Positions 53,692 to 62,238 of a DNA stretch of 64,000 bases are shown here, in pieces (the stretch's first letter is position 1; every line of letters starts with the position of its first letter). Source of the DNA: an uncultured Eubacteriales bacterium (GTDB taxonomy: Bacteria > Bacillota > Clostridia > Oscillospirales > Acutalibacteraceae). The DNA lies in NCBI GenBank assembly GCA_900316615.1, contig ONDU01000001.1, positions 1 to 64,000 of the forward strand. The letters run 5' to 3'. Under the pieces are notes generated by a model. The model searched no databases. It saw only the letters and a list, made by a program, of their open reading frames with translations, and was not told the DNA's origin. A program made the position numbers and the translations under genes.

Positions 53692-54507
53692 TTGTTTGAT
53701 ACAGTAAGTACACTTGGAATAGATTTTCCTTTTTATGGTCTTGCAACGGCAGCAGGAATATTTTTTGCATTTCTTCTGCTCAGGTTTACGTCGAAAAAAA
53801 GAGAAGGAACGGACGCTCCGGAATATATTTTTATAGCTGTATGCGGAGGAATAGGAGCGTTTGTTACGGCACATATTTTTTACGCACTGGCACAGTATAA
53901 AAAGGTACTATACATTATAGGACATACGGACAAACTTTTTTCAGATTTCAGAATGTTTACATTATATATGATTGACATATTCGGCGGTATGGTTTTTTAC
54001 GGCGGACTTATGGGTGCGTGTATAGGAGCATATATCTATATGAGGAGAGCGAAGCTTGATGTCGGGGCATATGCTGATACGATAGCTCCGTGCATACCGC
54101 TTTTTCACGCATTCGGCAGAGTGGGCTGTTTTCTTGTCGGCTGCTGCTACGGAATAGAAAGCAGCTTCGGTGTAGTATATCACCATGCAGCGGCGGAGTC
54201 TGCAAACGGAGTTTGCAGACTGCCCATACAGCTTTTTGAGGCAGGCGAAAATCTGATAATATGCTTGATTTTAACTGTTATTTTGTATAAGTGCAGAAAT
54301 ATTGAAAAAGGTATGCTTATATGGATTTACGGACTGATTTATCCGGTTGTAAGGTTTATAAACGAATTTTTCAGGGGAGATGCAGAGGAAAGAGGTTATT
54401 TCGGGGCTTTGTCCACATCTCAGTGGATCAGCATTTTTGTATTTGCGTTATCGGCTTTTATGGTAACGAAAATTATTTTGAAAAGAAAAAGGAGCGATAT
54501 GCTTTGA
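53692..54507 (+). CDS. lgt: Prolipoprotein diacylglyceryl transferase family protein
   Basis: 271 residues from TTG 53692, preceded by GGAGG at about 53678-53682. The frame is open back to 53638, but that runs through a terminator hairpin. Seven membrane segments. The family block FHAFGRVGCFLVGCCYG (about residue 137) replaces the classical GRxGN form, as in many Clostridia. It transfers diacylglycerol to the lipobox Cys of exported proteins, of which this window has several. Its stop overlaps the next start (TTGA). Confidence 0.88.
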   Translation: MFDTVSTLGIDFPFYGLATAAGIFFAFLLLRFTSKKREGTDAPEYIFIAVCGGIGAFVTAHIFYALAQYKKVLYIIGHTDKLFSDFRMFTLYMIDIFGGMVFYGGLMGACIGAYIYMRRAKLDVGAYADTIAPCIPLFHAFGRVGCFLVGCCYGIESSFGVVYHHAAAESANGVCRLPIQLFEAGENLIICLILTVILYKCRNIEKGMLIWIYGLIYPVVRFINEFFRGDAEERGYFGALSTSQWISIFVFALSAFMVTKIILKRKRSDML

Positions 54508-55295
54508 AGTTCGGAATTTCAACAGCATGCTTTTATCCCGAGGATTTGTTGAAATCCATTGAAATGCTTGCAGAGAAAAACGTGTGCTGTATGGAGCTTT
54601 TTGTCAATACTATAGGAGAGGTTACGAAAGAATTTGCCAAAACGGTAAATTCCATAACATCGTCAAATATAAAAATAACGTCTGTACACCCTTTTACGTC
54701 AGGCTATGAAAATATTCTGCTGTTTTCGGACTATTACAGAAGATTTGAGGAAAGTGTGGATTTTTACAAAAGGTACAGCGAATTTGCATACCGTGTCGGA
54801 GCCGGTATAGTTGTACTTCACGGCGATAAACGCTTTGAGGGAAAGGGAGGTATTCCTGACGGTGAATACTTTGAAAGATATTATAAACTCAGAGAAGCTA
54901 TGAAAAAAGAAGGAGCCTTTCCTGCTCAGGAAAATGTCAATCTGTTCAGAAGCCAAAGTCCTGCTTTTATAGAAAAAATGAGGAAATATCTTGGAAATGA
55001 TGTTGATTTTGTATTTGATATAAAGCAGGCTGTGCGTTCAAAAAACAATCCTTTTGAGATGTGCAGAGCTATGGGTAACAGAATTGCACATATGCACATA
55101 AATGATAATGACAGTTATAATGACTGTCTGCTGCCGGGAAGAGGAACTATGGGCTATGAAAAAATTTTAGGTATGATGTGTAGCCAAGGCTACAGAGGAA
55201 ATGCCGTTATAGAGGTATACAGAAAAAATTTTGAAGATATAGATGATATTATGAAGTCATACCGTATGCTGAACAGCAGTTTCAGTAATCTGTAA
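54504..55295 (+). CDS. Sugar phosphate isomerase/epimerase-like TIM-barrel protein
   Basis: 263 residues from TTG 54504, which overlaps the lgt stop; AAAAAGGAG lies at 54485-54493. The xylose-isomerase-like barrel (AP endonuclease 2 superfamily) shows MELFVNTIG, VVLHGDKR, VFDIKQAVRSKN, AHMHINDND and a final AVIEVYRKN, with metal-binding His/Glu/Asp positions. Substrate not identifiable. Translationally coupled to lgt. Confidence 0.85.
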   Translation: MKFGISTACFYPEDLLKSIEMLAEKNVCCMELFVNTIGEVTKEFAKTVNSITSSNIKITSVHPFTSGYENILLFSDYYRRFEESVDFYKRYSEFAYRVGAGIVVLHGDKRFEGKGGIPDGEYFERYYKLREAMKKEGAFPAQENVNLFRSQSPAFIEKMRKYLGNDVDFVFDIKQAVRSKNNPFEMCRAMGNRIAHMHINDNDSYNDCLLPGRGTMGYEKILGMMCSQGYRGNAVIEVYRKNFEDIDDIMKSYRMLNSSFSNL

Positions 55296-55312
55296 TTAAT
55301 TTTTATTTATTA

Positions 55313-55341
55313 TTGAAATTATATTGTGAATATGTTATAAT
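55313..55341 (+). promoter_or_regulatory. Probable promoter of nrdR
   Basis: TTGAAA (55313-55318), a 17-base spacer and TATAAT (55336-55341). Confidence 0.6.
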
Positions 55342-55378
55342 TTACAAAGTATAATTGTGTTGCTCAGGAGGTTTTCAG

Positions 55379-55834
55379 ATGAAATGTCCCTATTGCGGTT
55401 GTGAGGAAAGTAAGGTTATAGATTCACGTCCCACTGATGACGGAGAAAGAATAAGACGCAGACGTGAATGCTTGAAATGCGGCAAACGCTTTACAACCTA
55501 CGAAATGGTTGAAAGCTTTCCGCTTATGGTAATCAAACGTGATGAAACAAGAGAACCGTTCAACAGGGAAAAGCTTCGTTCGGGTATTATGAGAGCCTGC
55601 GAAAAACGTCCTGTCTCGGTAGGAAGCATTGACAAAATAGTTGATTCAATAGAAAGAAAACTTCAGAAGTCTTTCGACAGAGAAGTTCCTTCAAACGTCA
55701 TAGGAGAATATGCGATGGAAATGCTTAAGGAAACAGATGAAGTCGCTTATGTACGCTTTGCATCGGTTTACCGTCAGTTCAAAGACATAAACACTTTCAT
55801 GGAAGAACTAAGCAAGCTTATAAATTCAAAATAA
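55379..55834 (+). CDS. nrdR: Transcriptional repressor NrdR
   Basis: 151 residues from ATG 55379 (AGGAGG upstream), the standard length. A zinc ribbon [13 protein letters not shown] ... [17 protein letters not shown] is followed by an ATP-cone ([20 protein letters not shown]). Represses ribonucleotide reductase genes in response to (d)ATP. No reductase gene lies in the window. Element A7 begins 21 bp after the stop. Confidence 0.96.
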   Translation: MKCPYCGCEESKVIDSRPTDDGERIRRRRECLKCGKRFTTYEMVESFPLMVIKRDETREPFNREKLRSGIMRACEKRPVSVGSIDKIVDSIERKLQKSFDREVPSNVIGEYAMEMLKETDEVAYVRFASVYRQFKDINTFMEELSKLINSK

Positions 55835-55855
55835 AGCCGTACCTGAGAGGGGACT

Positions 55856-55949
55856 GCGATTGCAGCCGTCAAAATACAAGTATTTTGACATGAGTGAAGT
55901 GCTTTGCACTTCACGGTCCGCAGATTAATCTGCGGGAGGCTGCAATCGC
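55856..55949. repeat. Family A four-way-junction element, copy A7 (inverted orientation)
   Basis: Closing stem GCGATTGCAGCC / GGCTGCAATCGC (55856-55867 with 55938-55949). Arms: 55868-55889 (GTCAAAATAC), 55894-55914 (GTGAAGTGC, TTT loop) and about 55917-55936 (CCGCAGATT). A few bases between arms are unpaired, so it is slightly more decayed. Its third arm is a covaried version of the CCGTGGATT arm of A1. Confidence 0.88.
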
Positions 55950-55995
55950 AGCCATGGCTAAGAGCTGACCGGTTACGCAAATTTGGCAATAAAAA

Positions 55996-56105
55996 TTGAC
56001 ATTAATCTGCACAGGTGGTATATTATATAATGAAGCTGTATAAAGGTCTGTTTTGCAGTTTGCTTTGCGGTATCCTGCAAGCGGATATTTTCTGTATTAC
56101 AGACT
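55996..56105 (+). promoter_or_regulatory. Promoter and structured leader of asd
   Basis: TTGACA (55996-56001), a 17-base spacer and TATATT (56019-56024). The leader can fold with GGTCTGT (56045-56051) / ACAGACT (56099-56105) enclosing GCTT(T)GC / GCAAGC (56062-56068 with 56077-56082). No lysine riboswitch or T-box signature was recognised. Confidence 0.5.
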
Positions 56106-56154
56106 GACTGCAATTCAAATATTCATATTGTATTATATGTAGGAGGACTTCATT

Positions 56155-57234
56155 ATGAAAAAATACAAAGTAGGTATCATCGGAGCAACAGGAATGGTAG
56201 GACAGAGATTTTCGCTTCTGCTTGAAAATCATCCTTGGTTTGAGGTTGTTGTTCTTGCAGCGAGCAAGCGTTCGGCAGGAAAAACTTACAGGGAGGCAGT
56301 AGGCAGGAAATGGGCTATGACCTCGGAAATTCCTGCAAAATTTGCTGATATGGTGGTTATGGACGCTTCTGAGGTAGAGAAGGTAGCGGCACTTGTAGAC
56401 TTTGTATTCTGTGCGGTAGATATGAAGAAGGACGAGATAAAGGCACTTGAGGAAGCATATGCAAAGGCAGAGTGTCCGGTAATGTCCAACAACAGTGCCA
56501 ACAGACACACACCGGACGTTCCAATGATTATACCCGAGATAAATGCCGACCATGCAGCTATTATACCGGCTCAGAAAAAGCGTCTTGGAACGAAGAAGGG
56601 CTTTATAGCAGTAAAATCCAACTGTTCATTACAGAGCTATGTACCTGCCGTACACCCTCTTATGGATTTGGGAGTAAAGAAAATTCTTGCTTGTACGTAT
56701 CAGGCAATTTCGGGAGCAGGAAAAACCTTTGAAAGCTGGCCTGAGATGATAGACAATGTTATACCTTATATCGGAGGCGAGGAAGAGAAGTCCGAGAAAG
56801 AGCCTCTTAAGATATGGGGACATATCGAGGGCGATGTAATAAAGGATACGGAAGTTCCTTCTATAACATCACAGTGTATAAGAGTACCTGTAAGCAACGG
56901 TCACACCGCTGCGGTTTTTGTCGAGCTGGAGCATAAAGTAACAATGGACGAGATAATCTCAAGGTGGGAAAACTACAAGGGCAGAGCTCAGGAGCTTAAC
57001 CTTCCCAGTGCACCCAAGCAGTTCTTACATTACTTCACAGAGCCTGACAGACCTCAGATAAAGAGCGAAAGAAATCTTGAAAACGGAATGGCAGTATCCA
57101 TCGGCAGACTTAGAGAGGATAGCCAGTATACAATAAAATTTGTGTGTATGTCGCACAATACCCTCAGAGGTGCGGCAGGAGGAGCTGTACTTATGGCAGA
57201 GCTTCTGTGTGCAGAGGGTTATCTTGATGACTAA
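56155..57234 (+). CDS. asd: Aspartate-semialdehyde dehydrogenase, archaeal/fungal-like type
   Basis: 359 residues. Reduces aspartyl phosphate to aspartate semialdehyde, the entry to lysine/DAP, threonine and methionine. NADP-binding VGIIGATGMVGQRF at the N-terminus; catalytic Cys in VKSNCSLQ (about residue 155) and the substrate-site RVPVSNGHTA. The length and SNCSLQ form match the archaeal/fungal-like ASADH class rather than the E. coli class. AGGAGG precedes ATG. dapA follows after 24 bp. Confidence 0.94.
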   Translation: MKKYKVGIIGATGMVGQRFSLLLENHPWFEVVVLAASKRSAGKTYREAVGRKWAMTSEIPAKFADMVVMDASEVEKVAALVDFVFCAVDMKKDEIKALEEAYAKAECPVMSNNSANRHTPDVPMIIPEINADHAAIIPAQKKRLGTKKGFIAVKSNCSLQSYVPAVHPLMDLGVKKILACTYQAISGAGKTFESWPEMIDNVIPYIGGEEEKSEKEPLKIWGHIEGDVIKDTEVPSITSQCIRVPVSNGHTAAVFVELEHKVTMDEIISRWENYKGRAQELNLPSAPKQFLHYFTEPDRPQIKSERNLENGMAVSIGRLREDSQYTIKFVCMSHNTLRGAAGGAVLMAELLCAEGYLDD

Positions 57235-57258
57235 TCAGAACAACGGAGGTTATTAATT

Positions 57259-58158
57259 ATGAATAAGCCTGTATTTACCGGCAGTTGTGTAGCGATAGTT
57301 ACGCCTATGAACTACGACGGCTCCATAAACTATGAGGAATACGGCAAGCTGATTGATTTTCAGATAGAAAACGGAACAGATGCCATACTTGCCTGCGGAA
57401 CAACGGGAGAGTCTGCGGTAATGGATCACAAGGAGCATTGTGAGGTTATAGAATATACATTAAAGAAAGTAGACAAAAGAGTTCCCGTTATAGCAGGAAC
57501 AGGAAGCAACGATACGGCCTATGCAGTAGAGCTTACGAAAGAAGCAAAAAAATTAGGTGCAGATGCTGTTTTGTCTGTTACACCCTACTATAACAAGACT
57601 TCGCAGACAGGTCTGATAAGACACTTCAACACAATAGCTAATGCTGTTGATATTCCCATGATTTTGTACAATGTTCCGAGCAGAACAGGTTGCTGTATAA
57701 AGCCTGAAACATATGCCGAGCTTTGTAAAAATCCCAACATAGTGGCTACTAAGGAAGCAGGCGATAAAATAGGCGAGGCTGCAAAAACTATGGCTCTCTG
57801 CGGAGATAATCTTGATGTCTATACAGGCTGTGACGATATGACAGTACCTGTTATGTCACTTGGCGGAAAGGGTGTAATTTCCGTGTTCTCTAACGTTATG
57901 CCAAAGGAAATGCACGAAATCGCTGCCCTTTGTCTTGAGGGGAATTTCAGGGAAGCAGCTAAAATGCACCTTCACTATCTTGAACTTATGAATGCACTTT
58001 TCTGCGATGTCAACCCTATTCCGGTAAAGGAAGCTATGAATATGATGGGCTTCAGCTGCGGAGCTTGCAGACTGCCGCTTGCACCGCTCGGTGAAAAATC
58101 ATACGATTATCTCAAATCCGTTATGATTAAGTACGGTCTTTTTAAGGAAAAAGTTTGA
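57259..58158 (+). CDS. dapA: 4-hydroxy-tetrahydrodipicolinate synthase
   Basis: 299 residues. Condenses pyruvate with aspartate semialdehyde. TIM barrel with GTTGESA, the catalytic Tyr in LYNVPSRTG and the Schiff-base Lys in IVATKEAGD. GGAGG lies 11 bp before ATG. Operon with asd and, across a 166-bp gap holding a decayed B element and a hairpin, dapB. Confidence 0.96.
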   Translation: MNKPVFTGSCVAIVTPMNYDGSINYEEYGKLIDFQIENGTDAILACGTTGESAVMDHKEHCEVIEYTLKKVDKRVPVIAGTGSNDTAYAVELTKEAKKLGADAVLSVTPYYNKTSQTGLIRHFNTIANAVDIPMILYNVPSRTGCCIKPETYAELCKNPNIVATKEAGDKIGEAAKTMALCGDNLDVYTGCDDMTVPVMSLGGKGVISVFSNVMPKEMHEIAALCLEGNFREAAKMHLHYLELMNALFCDVNPIPVKEAMNMMGFSCGACRLPLAPLGEKSYDYLKSVMIKYGLFKEKV

Positions 58159-58183
58159 TTTTAAAAATTCAGATAAAAAACTG

Positions 58184-58248
58184 AAAGTTCACGGTTTCAG
58201 GAGACAGAGCCTTTAACAAAATTTTCAGGAGAGCAGTTCTTTAACCGT
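58184..58248 (+). repeat. Decayed family B element, copy B9
   Basis: Short blocks match the family in order (GAAAGTT, CGGTTTC, CAGAGCCTTT, TTTTCAGGA, TTAACCG) but the first hairpin is gone and stems are broken. It begins about 27 bp after dapA in sense orientation. Confidence 0.5.
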
Positions 58249-58270
58249 AATTAATAAAGTGAAATGTTTT

Positions 58271-58305
58271 CGGGCAATTTACGTTTCTGTTAAGTGAGTT
58301 GCCCG
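58271..58305 (+). promoter_or_regulatory. Hairpin directly before the dapB ribosome binding site
   Basis: CGGGCAA (58271-58277) pairs with TTGCCCG (58299-58305) around a 21-base loop; GGAG of dapB follows five bases later. No T tract. It could affect dapB translation. Confidence 0.4.
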
Positions 58306-58324
58306 ATATAGGAGAAGTATAAAA

Positions 58325-59083
58325 ATGACCAATATAATTTTAAGCGGTTGCTGCGGAAAAATGGGAAGAGTTATAGCGGAAGAGGTAAAACTGAGAGATG
58401 ATTGTGAAATTGTTGCGGGAGTAGATGTTTTTTCCGATAATTCATCAGGTTTTCCTATATACAGCAGCTTTGACAAAATAGGAGAAAATGCTGATGTAAT
58501 AATAGATTTTTCCAATCCGTCCGCACTTGACGGAATGTTAAAATATGCTGTAAGCAACAAAGTTCCCGTTGTGATATGCACAACAGGCTTTTCATCAGAG
58601 CAGGTAAATGTTATAAAGAAAGCGTCCGAAAATACAGCGGTATTCTACTCGGGAAATATGTCTCTGGGAATAAATCTTCTCATAGAGCTTGCAAAGAAAG
58701 CTGAAAAGGTACTCGGAAAAGCATTTGACGTTGAGATTATAGAAAAGCACCACAACAGGAAGCTCGATGCTCCCAGCGGTACAGCTATGATGATAGCTGA
58801 CGGAATATCTCAGGCTATGGAGCAGGAGCCGCAGTACGTATATGACAGACATTCGTACAGGAAAAAAAGAGAGAAGAACGAAATAGGAATCCATGCAGTC
58901 CGTGGAGGAACTATAGTAGGTGAGCATCAGGTTATATTTGCAGGTCACGACGAGGTTCTTACTCTTACTCATCAGGCACAGTCAAGAGAAGTATTTGCAG
59001 TAGGCTCAATAAATGCTGCGGTATATCTCAAGGGCAAGACCTGCGGTATGTATGATATGTCCGATATGCTTAGGGAAGAATAA
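58325..59083 (+). CDS. dapB: 4-hydroxy-tetrahydrodipicolinate reductase
   Basis: 252 residues. Reduces the DapA product to tetrahydrodipicolinate, the DapL substrate. NAD(P)-binding GCCGKMGRVI at the N-terminus, TTGF, and the catalytic HHNRKLDAPSGTA. ATG 58325 follows AGGAGAAG. The ACT-domain gene follows after 24 bp. Confidence 0.96.
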   Translation: MTNIILSGCCGKMGRVIAEEVKLRDDCEIVAGVDVFSDNSSGFPIYSSFDKIGENADVIIDFSNPSALDGMLKYAVSNKVPVVICTTGFSSEQVNVIKKASENTAVFYSGNMSLGINLLIELAKKAEKVLGKAFDVEIIEKHHNRKLDAPSGTAMMIADGISQAMEQEPQYVYDRHSYRKKREKNEIGIHAVRGGTIVGEHQVIFAGHDEVLTLTHQAQSREVFAVGSINAAVYLKGKTCGMYDMSDMLREE

Positions 59084-59107
59084 TTTATTCGGAGGTTTTG
59101 ATATAAT

Positions 59108-59560
59108 ATGAGTGCGAATATAAGTGTTGCAGGTGACATTACTCTTGTTACTCTGCATAATACTCCTGCGGATATGGAATTTATAGCTTCGGTTTTCGAG
59201 GAAATTTCCAAACTGAACATAGATGTTGATATGATTTCCCTTGCACCCGTTCAGGGCGTTACAACGAGTGTTTCCTTTACAATAAAAGATGATGATTTGG
59301 TAGCTTTGCTAGGCTATACATCAAAGCTTAAGGGTAAAAAGATAAAGCCCGTTGTAAGCAGCGGAAATTCCATAATAAGTATTTCAGATACCGAAATGGA
59401 GAACAATCCGGGTGTAGCAGCAAAGATTTTCAGAGCTATAGCAGATTCAAAGTCTGATATAAGAATAGTAACAACATCACAAATTCAGGTTTCGGTACTT
59501 GTTACCGATGCTGTATTTGAGCAGGCATACAATGCGTTGAGCGATTGTCTGAATTCATAA
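59108..59560 (+). CDS. Free-standing tandem ACT-domain protein, aspartokinase regulatory-like
   Basis: 150 residues made only of two ACT-like repeats. ITLVTLHNTPADMEFIASVF (first) and ENNPGVAAKIFRAIADS (second) match the C-terminal regulatory half of aspartokinase; no kinase domain is present. Lying directly after asd, dapA and dapB, it may sense lysine or threonine and act on an aspartokinase or another pathway enzyme encoded elsewhere. That role is inferred from context. Confidence 0.82.
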   Translation: MSANISVAGDITLVTLHNTPADMEFIASVFEEISKLNIDVDMISLAPVQGVTTSVSFTIKDDDLVALLGYTSKLKGKKIKPVVSSGNSIISISDTEMENNPGVAAKIFRAIADSKSDIRIVTTSQIQVSVLVTDAVFEQAYNALSDCLNS

Positions 59561-59604
59561 AATTAAGCTTATGATTATGATAAGGGTAGTTTTGACCGTG
59601 TATG

Positions 59605-59694
59605 GTATCGGTTCGGGACTGCCCTGCTTTTTTAGAAAAGCAGCAGCTTAGGCTGCAGTGAGATTTTTCAGCAGCTTGCGGTTATGCTGATACT
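59605..59694 (+). other. Intergenic stretch with short hairpins
   Basis: Contains CTGCTTTT / GAAAAGCAG (about 59622-59641) and GCAGC-TTAG-GCTGC (about 59643-59656), which together may terminate the DAP operon. Element A8 follows. Confidence 0.45.
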
Positions 59695-59789
59695 GCGATT
59701 GCAGACGGTAAAAAGCAAAGCTTTTTACCAATTTCAAGCGTTTACGCTTGAAATTCACGGCAGCAAATGCTGCCGTGGTCTGCAATCGC
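59695..59789. repeat. Family A four-way-junction element, copy A8 (inverted orientation)
   Basis: Closing stem GCGATTGCAGAC / GTCTGCAATCGC (59695-59706 with 59778-59789). Arms: 59707-59729 (GGTAAAAAGC), 59730-59755 (AATTTCAAGCG) and 59756-59777 (CACGGCAGCA). No unpaired bases between arms. Arms 1 and 3 are versions of A2 arm 3 and A5 arm 1. Confidence 0.92.
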
Positions 59790-59845
59790 CTCAAAATAAC
59801 GCAAAGAACTTTTTTCAGTGAAGCAATAAAACGAGGTGAATGTAT

Positions 59846-62200
59846 ATGGAAGAAAAAAATGATGACAAAATAACAAAAGATGAAGAATATAAATCTGAAT
59901 ATGAAACTGAAGATAAAGAAACGGAAGCTGAAATTGTAGAAAAACTTGAAGCTGAAGAAAAGGAAAAAGAAGCATTGTTTGCTGAGATAATAGATAAGCT
60001 TGAAACGGACGAAAAAAAGGCTGAGAAAGCTGAAAAAACAGGAAAAAAGAAAATGGCTTCAAAATCCGAAAAGCGTAAAAAGGTTAAAGAGTACATACCA
60101 TATAATAACAGGGAACTAAGTTGGCTGGATTTTAATTTCAGAGTTCTTGAAGAAGCTATGGAGCATGAAAATCCTGTTATGGAGAGGGTTAATTTTCTTT
60201 CTATAACAGCCTCCAACCTTGACGAATTTTTTATGGTAAGGGTTGCAGGAGTAATAGATCAGGTACAGCAGGGCTTGAAAAAGCAGGATCCAAGCGGATA
60301 TACACCAAAGGAGCTTTTGGGAAAGCTTGCGGAAAAAATACATTATTTTGCAAAAAAGCAGTATTCATGTTTGAGTCACTCTATTTTGCCTGAGCTTAAA
60401 AGGTATAATATGAGCTTTTCGGAGATAAAGAAGCTCAACAGGGAACAGCTTCAGTTTATAGACAGATATTTTGAAAGTGAGGTATTTCCTGTACTTACAC
60501 CGCTTGCGGTAGATACGAGCCGACCTTTTCCTCTTTTGGCAAATAAAAGTCTTAACATAGCAGTAAGGCTTAATAACAGTGATGGTGAATCGGTATTTGC
60601 AATTATACAGGTACCTTCAATACTTCCGAGATTTTTGGAAGTTCCGTCAAAGGGCGAGGAAAGAGTATTTGTAATGCTTGAAAATGTGATTATGTATAAG
60701 CTGAAGGAGCTTTTTGAGCTTTACAGGATAAGTGCATACTCACCGTTCAGAATAACCCGTGACTCTGATTTGGATATTGACGAAGAAGCAGACGATTTGC
60801 TTGTGGAAATTCAGAATTCTATAAGAATGAGAAAAAGAGGAAAGCCTGTAAGGCTGGAGATAAGCAAGCGTATAGATGCGGAACTGAGAAGCTTTCTTGT
60901 TGATATGCTCAATGTAAGCGAACAGGAAATATATGAAGTTTCAGGTCCGCTTGACCTTACTTTCTTATCAAAGTTCTGTAGGGTAGATGACAGGGCAGAC
61001 CTGCACTTCAAGCCGATAGTCCCTGTATCACCTCCGTCAGATTTTTACGGCTATGATGACATTTTTCAGGCTATAAGGGAACGTGACAGAATGGTTCATC
61101 ACCCTTATGACAGCTTTGATGCAGTTCTTGAGTTTATAAAGAAGTCAGCCGAAGATCCCAGCGTACTGGCAATAAAGCAGACGCTTTACCGTGTAAGCGG
61201 AAACTCACCAATAATAGCGGCACTTAGCAAGGCTGCCGAAAACGGCAAGCAGGTAACTGTACTCGTTGAGCTTAAAGCAAGATTTGATGAGGAAAATAAT
61301 ATACACTGGGCTAAAAAGCTCGAAAAAGCAGGCTGTCACGTTATATACGGACTTACGGGACTGAAAACGCACTGTAAGATATGTCTTGTAGTAAGACGTG
61401 AGAGTGACGGAATAAGAAGATATCTTCACGTTGCAACAGGAAACTATAACGACAGTACGGCACGTTTCTATACCGATATAGGTATGTTTACATGCAGAGA
61501 GGATTTCGGTGTTGATGCATCATCGCTGTTCAACGTTATAACGGGCTATTCACTGCCGCCCGAATACGAAAAATTTGTTGTTGCTCCGAGAGGTATGAGA
61601 ACATTCTTTGAGGATAAAATAAAACAGGAAATAGAAAACCACAAGCTTGGACTTCCAAGCGGAATAATAGCCAAGGTAAATTCTCTCGTTGATCCCGAAA
61701 TTATAAGACTTTTATATATTGCTTCCGGCGAGGGTGTAAAAATAACCCTGATAGTAAGGGGAATATGCTGTCTTATTCCGGGACTTGAGGGCTGGAGCGA
61801 AAACATCAGGGTATACAGTATAGTAGGGCAGCTTCTGGAACACAGCAGAATTTTCAAATTTCAGAACGGCGGCAATCCCGAAATATATATGGGAAGTGCA
61901 GACTGGATGCCCAGAAACCTTGACAGACGTGTGGAGCTTGTTTTCCCTGTTGAGGACGAAATCCTTAAAAAGAGAAGCGATGAAATTCTTTCAATTTCGC
62001 TGAGCGATACCGTAAATGCAAGAAAACAGAATTCCGATACAACCTATACACTTGTAGACAAGCGTGGCAAAAAGAGAATAAACAGTCAGCTTGAATTTTC
62101 AAGGCTGGCTAAGAAGGCTCTGAAAGACGTAAAGAAGGATAATATAGCGTCAAAGGAAATCGGTACGCCGAGATTTGCAAATGATGAACTGAAAAATTAA
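59846..62200 (+). CDS. ppk: Polyphosphate kinase 1
   Basis: 784 residues from ATG 59846; an ATG at 59840 is too close to GAGGTG (59833-59838). Reversibly makes polyphosphate from ATP. An unusual 85-residue Glu/Lys-rich leader precedes the canonical N-terminus YIPYNNRELSWLDFNFRVLEEA. Then come FLSITASNLDEFFMVRVAG, PVLTPLAVDTSRPFP and the phospho-acceptor His in LHVATGNYND; the second catalytic region SSLFNVITGY and the C-terminal MGSADWMPRNLDRRVE are present. pfkA follows after 38 bp. Confidence 0.95.
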   Translation: MEEKNDDKITKDEEYKSEYETEDKETEAEIVEKLEAEEKEKEALFAEIIDKLETDEKKAEKAEKTGKKKMASKSEKRKKVKEYIPYNNRELSWLDFNFRVLEEAMEHENPVMERVNFLSITASNLDEFFMVRVAGVIDQVQQGLKKQDPSGYTPKELLGKLAEKIHYFAKKQYSCLSHSILPELKRYNMSFSEIKKLNREQLQFIDRYFESEVFPVLTPLAVDTSRPFPLLANKSLNIAVRLNNSDGESVFAIIQVPSILPRFLEVPSKGEERVFVMLENVIMYKLKELFELYRISAYSPFRITRDSDLDIDEEADDLLVEIQNSIRMRKRGKPVRLEISKRIDAELRSFLVDMLNVSEQEIYEVSGPLDLTFLSKFCRVDDRADLHFKPIVPVSPPSDFYGYDDIFQAIRERDRMVHHPYDSFDAVLEFIKKSAEDPSVLAIKQTLYRVSGNSPIIAALSKAAENGKQVTVLVELKARFDEENNIHWAKKLEKAGCHVIYGLTGLKTHCKICLVVRRESDGIRRYLHVATGNYNDSTARFYTDIGMFTCREDFGVDASSLFNVITGYSLPPEYEKFVVAPRGMRTFFEDKIKQEIENHKLGLPSGIIAKVNSLVDPEIIRLLYIASGEGVKITLIVRGICCLIPGLEGWSENIRVYSIVGQLLEHSRIFKFQNGGNPEIYMGSADWMPRNLDRRVELVFPVEDEILKKRSDEILSISLSDTVNARKQNSDTTYTLVDKRGKKRINSQLEFSRLAKKALKDVKKDNIASKEIGTPRFANDELKN

Positions 62201-62238
62201 AATATAATCTGAAAATAAACAGAAAAGGAGAGAAAAAG

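Noticed and set aside
56025..56154. Lysine riboswitch before asd
   Set aside because: The leader is too short and lacks the conserved core segments of the L-box that I could look for.
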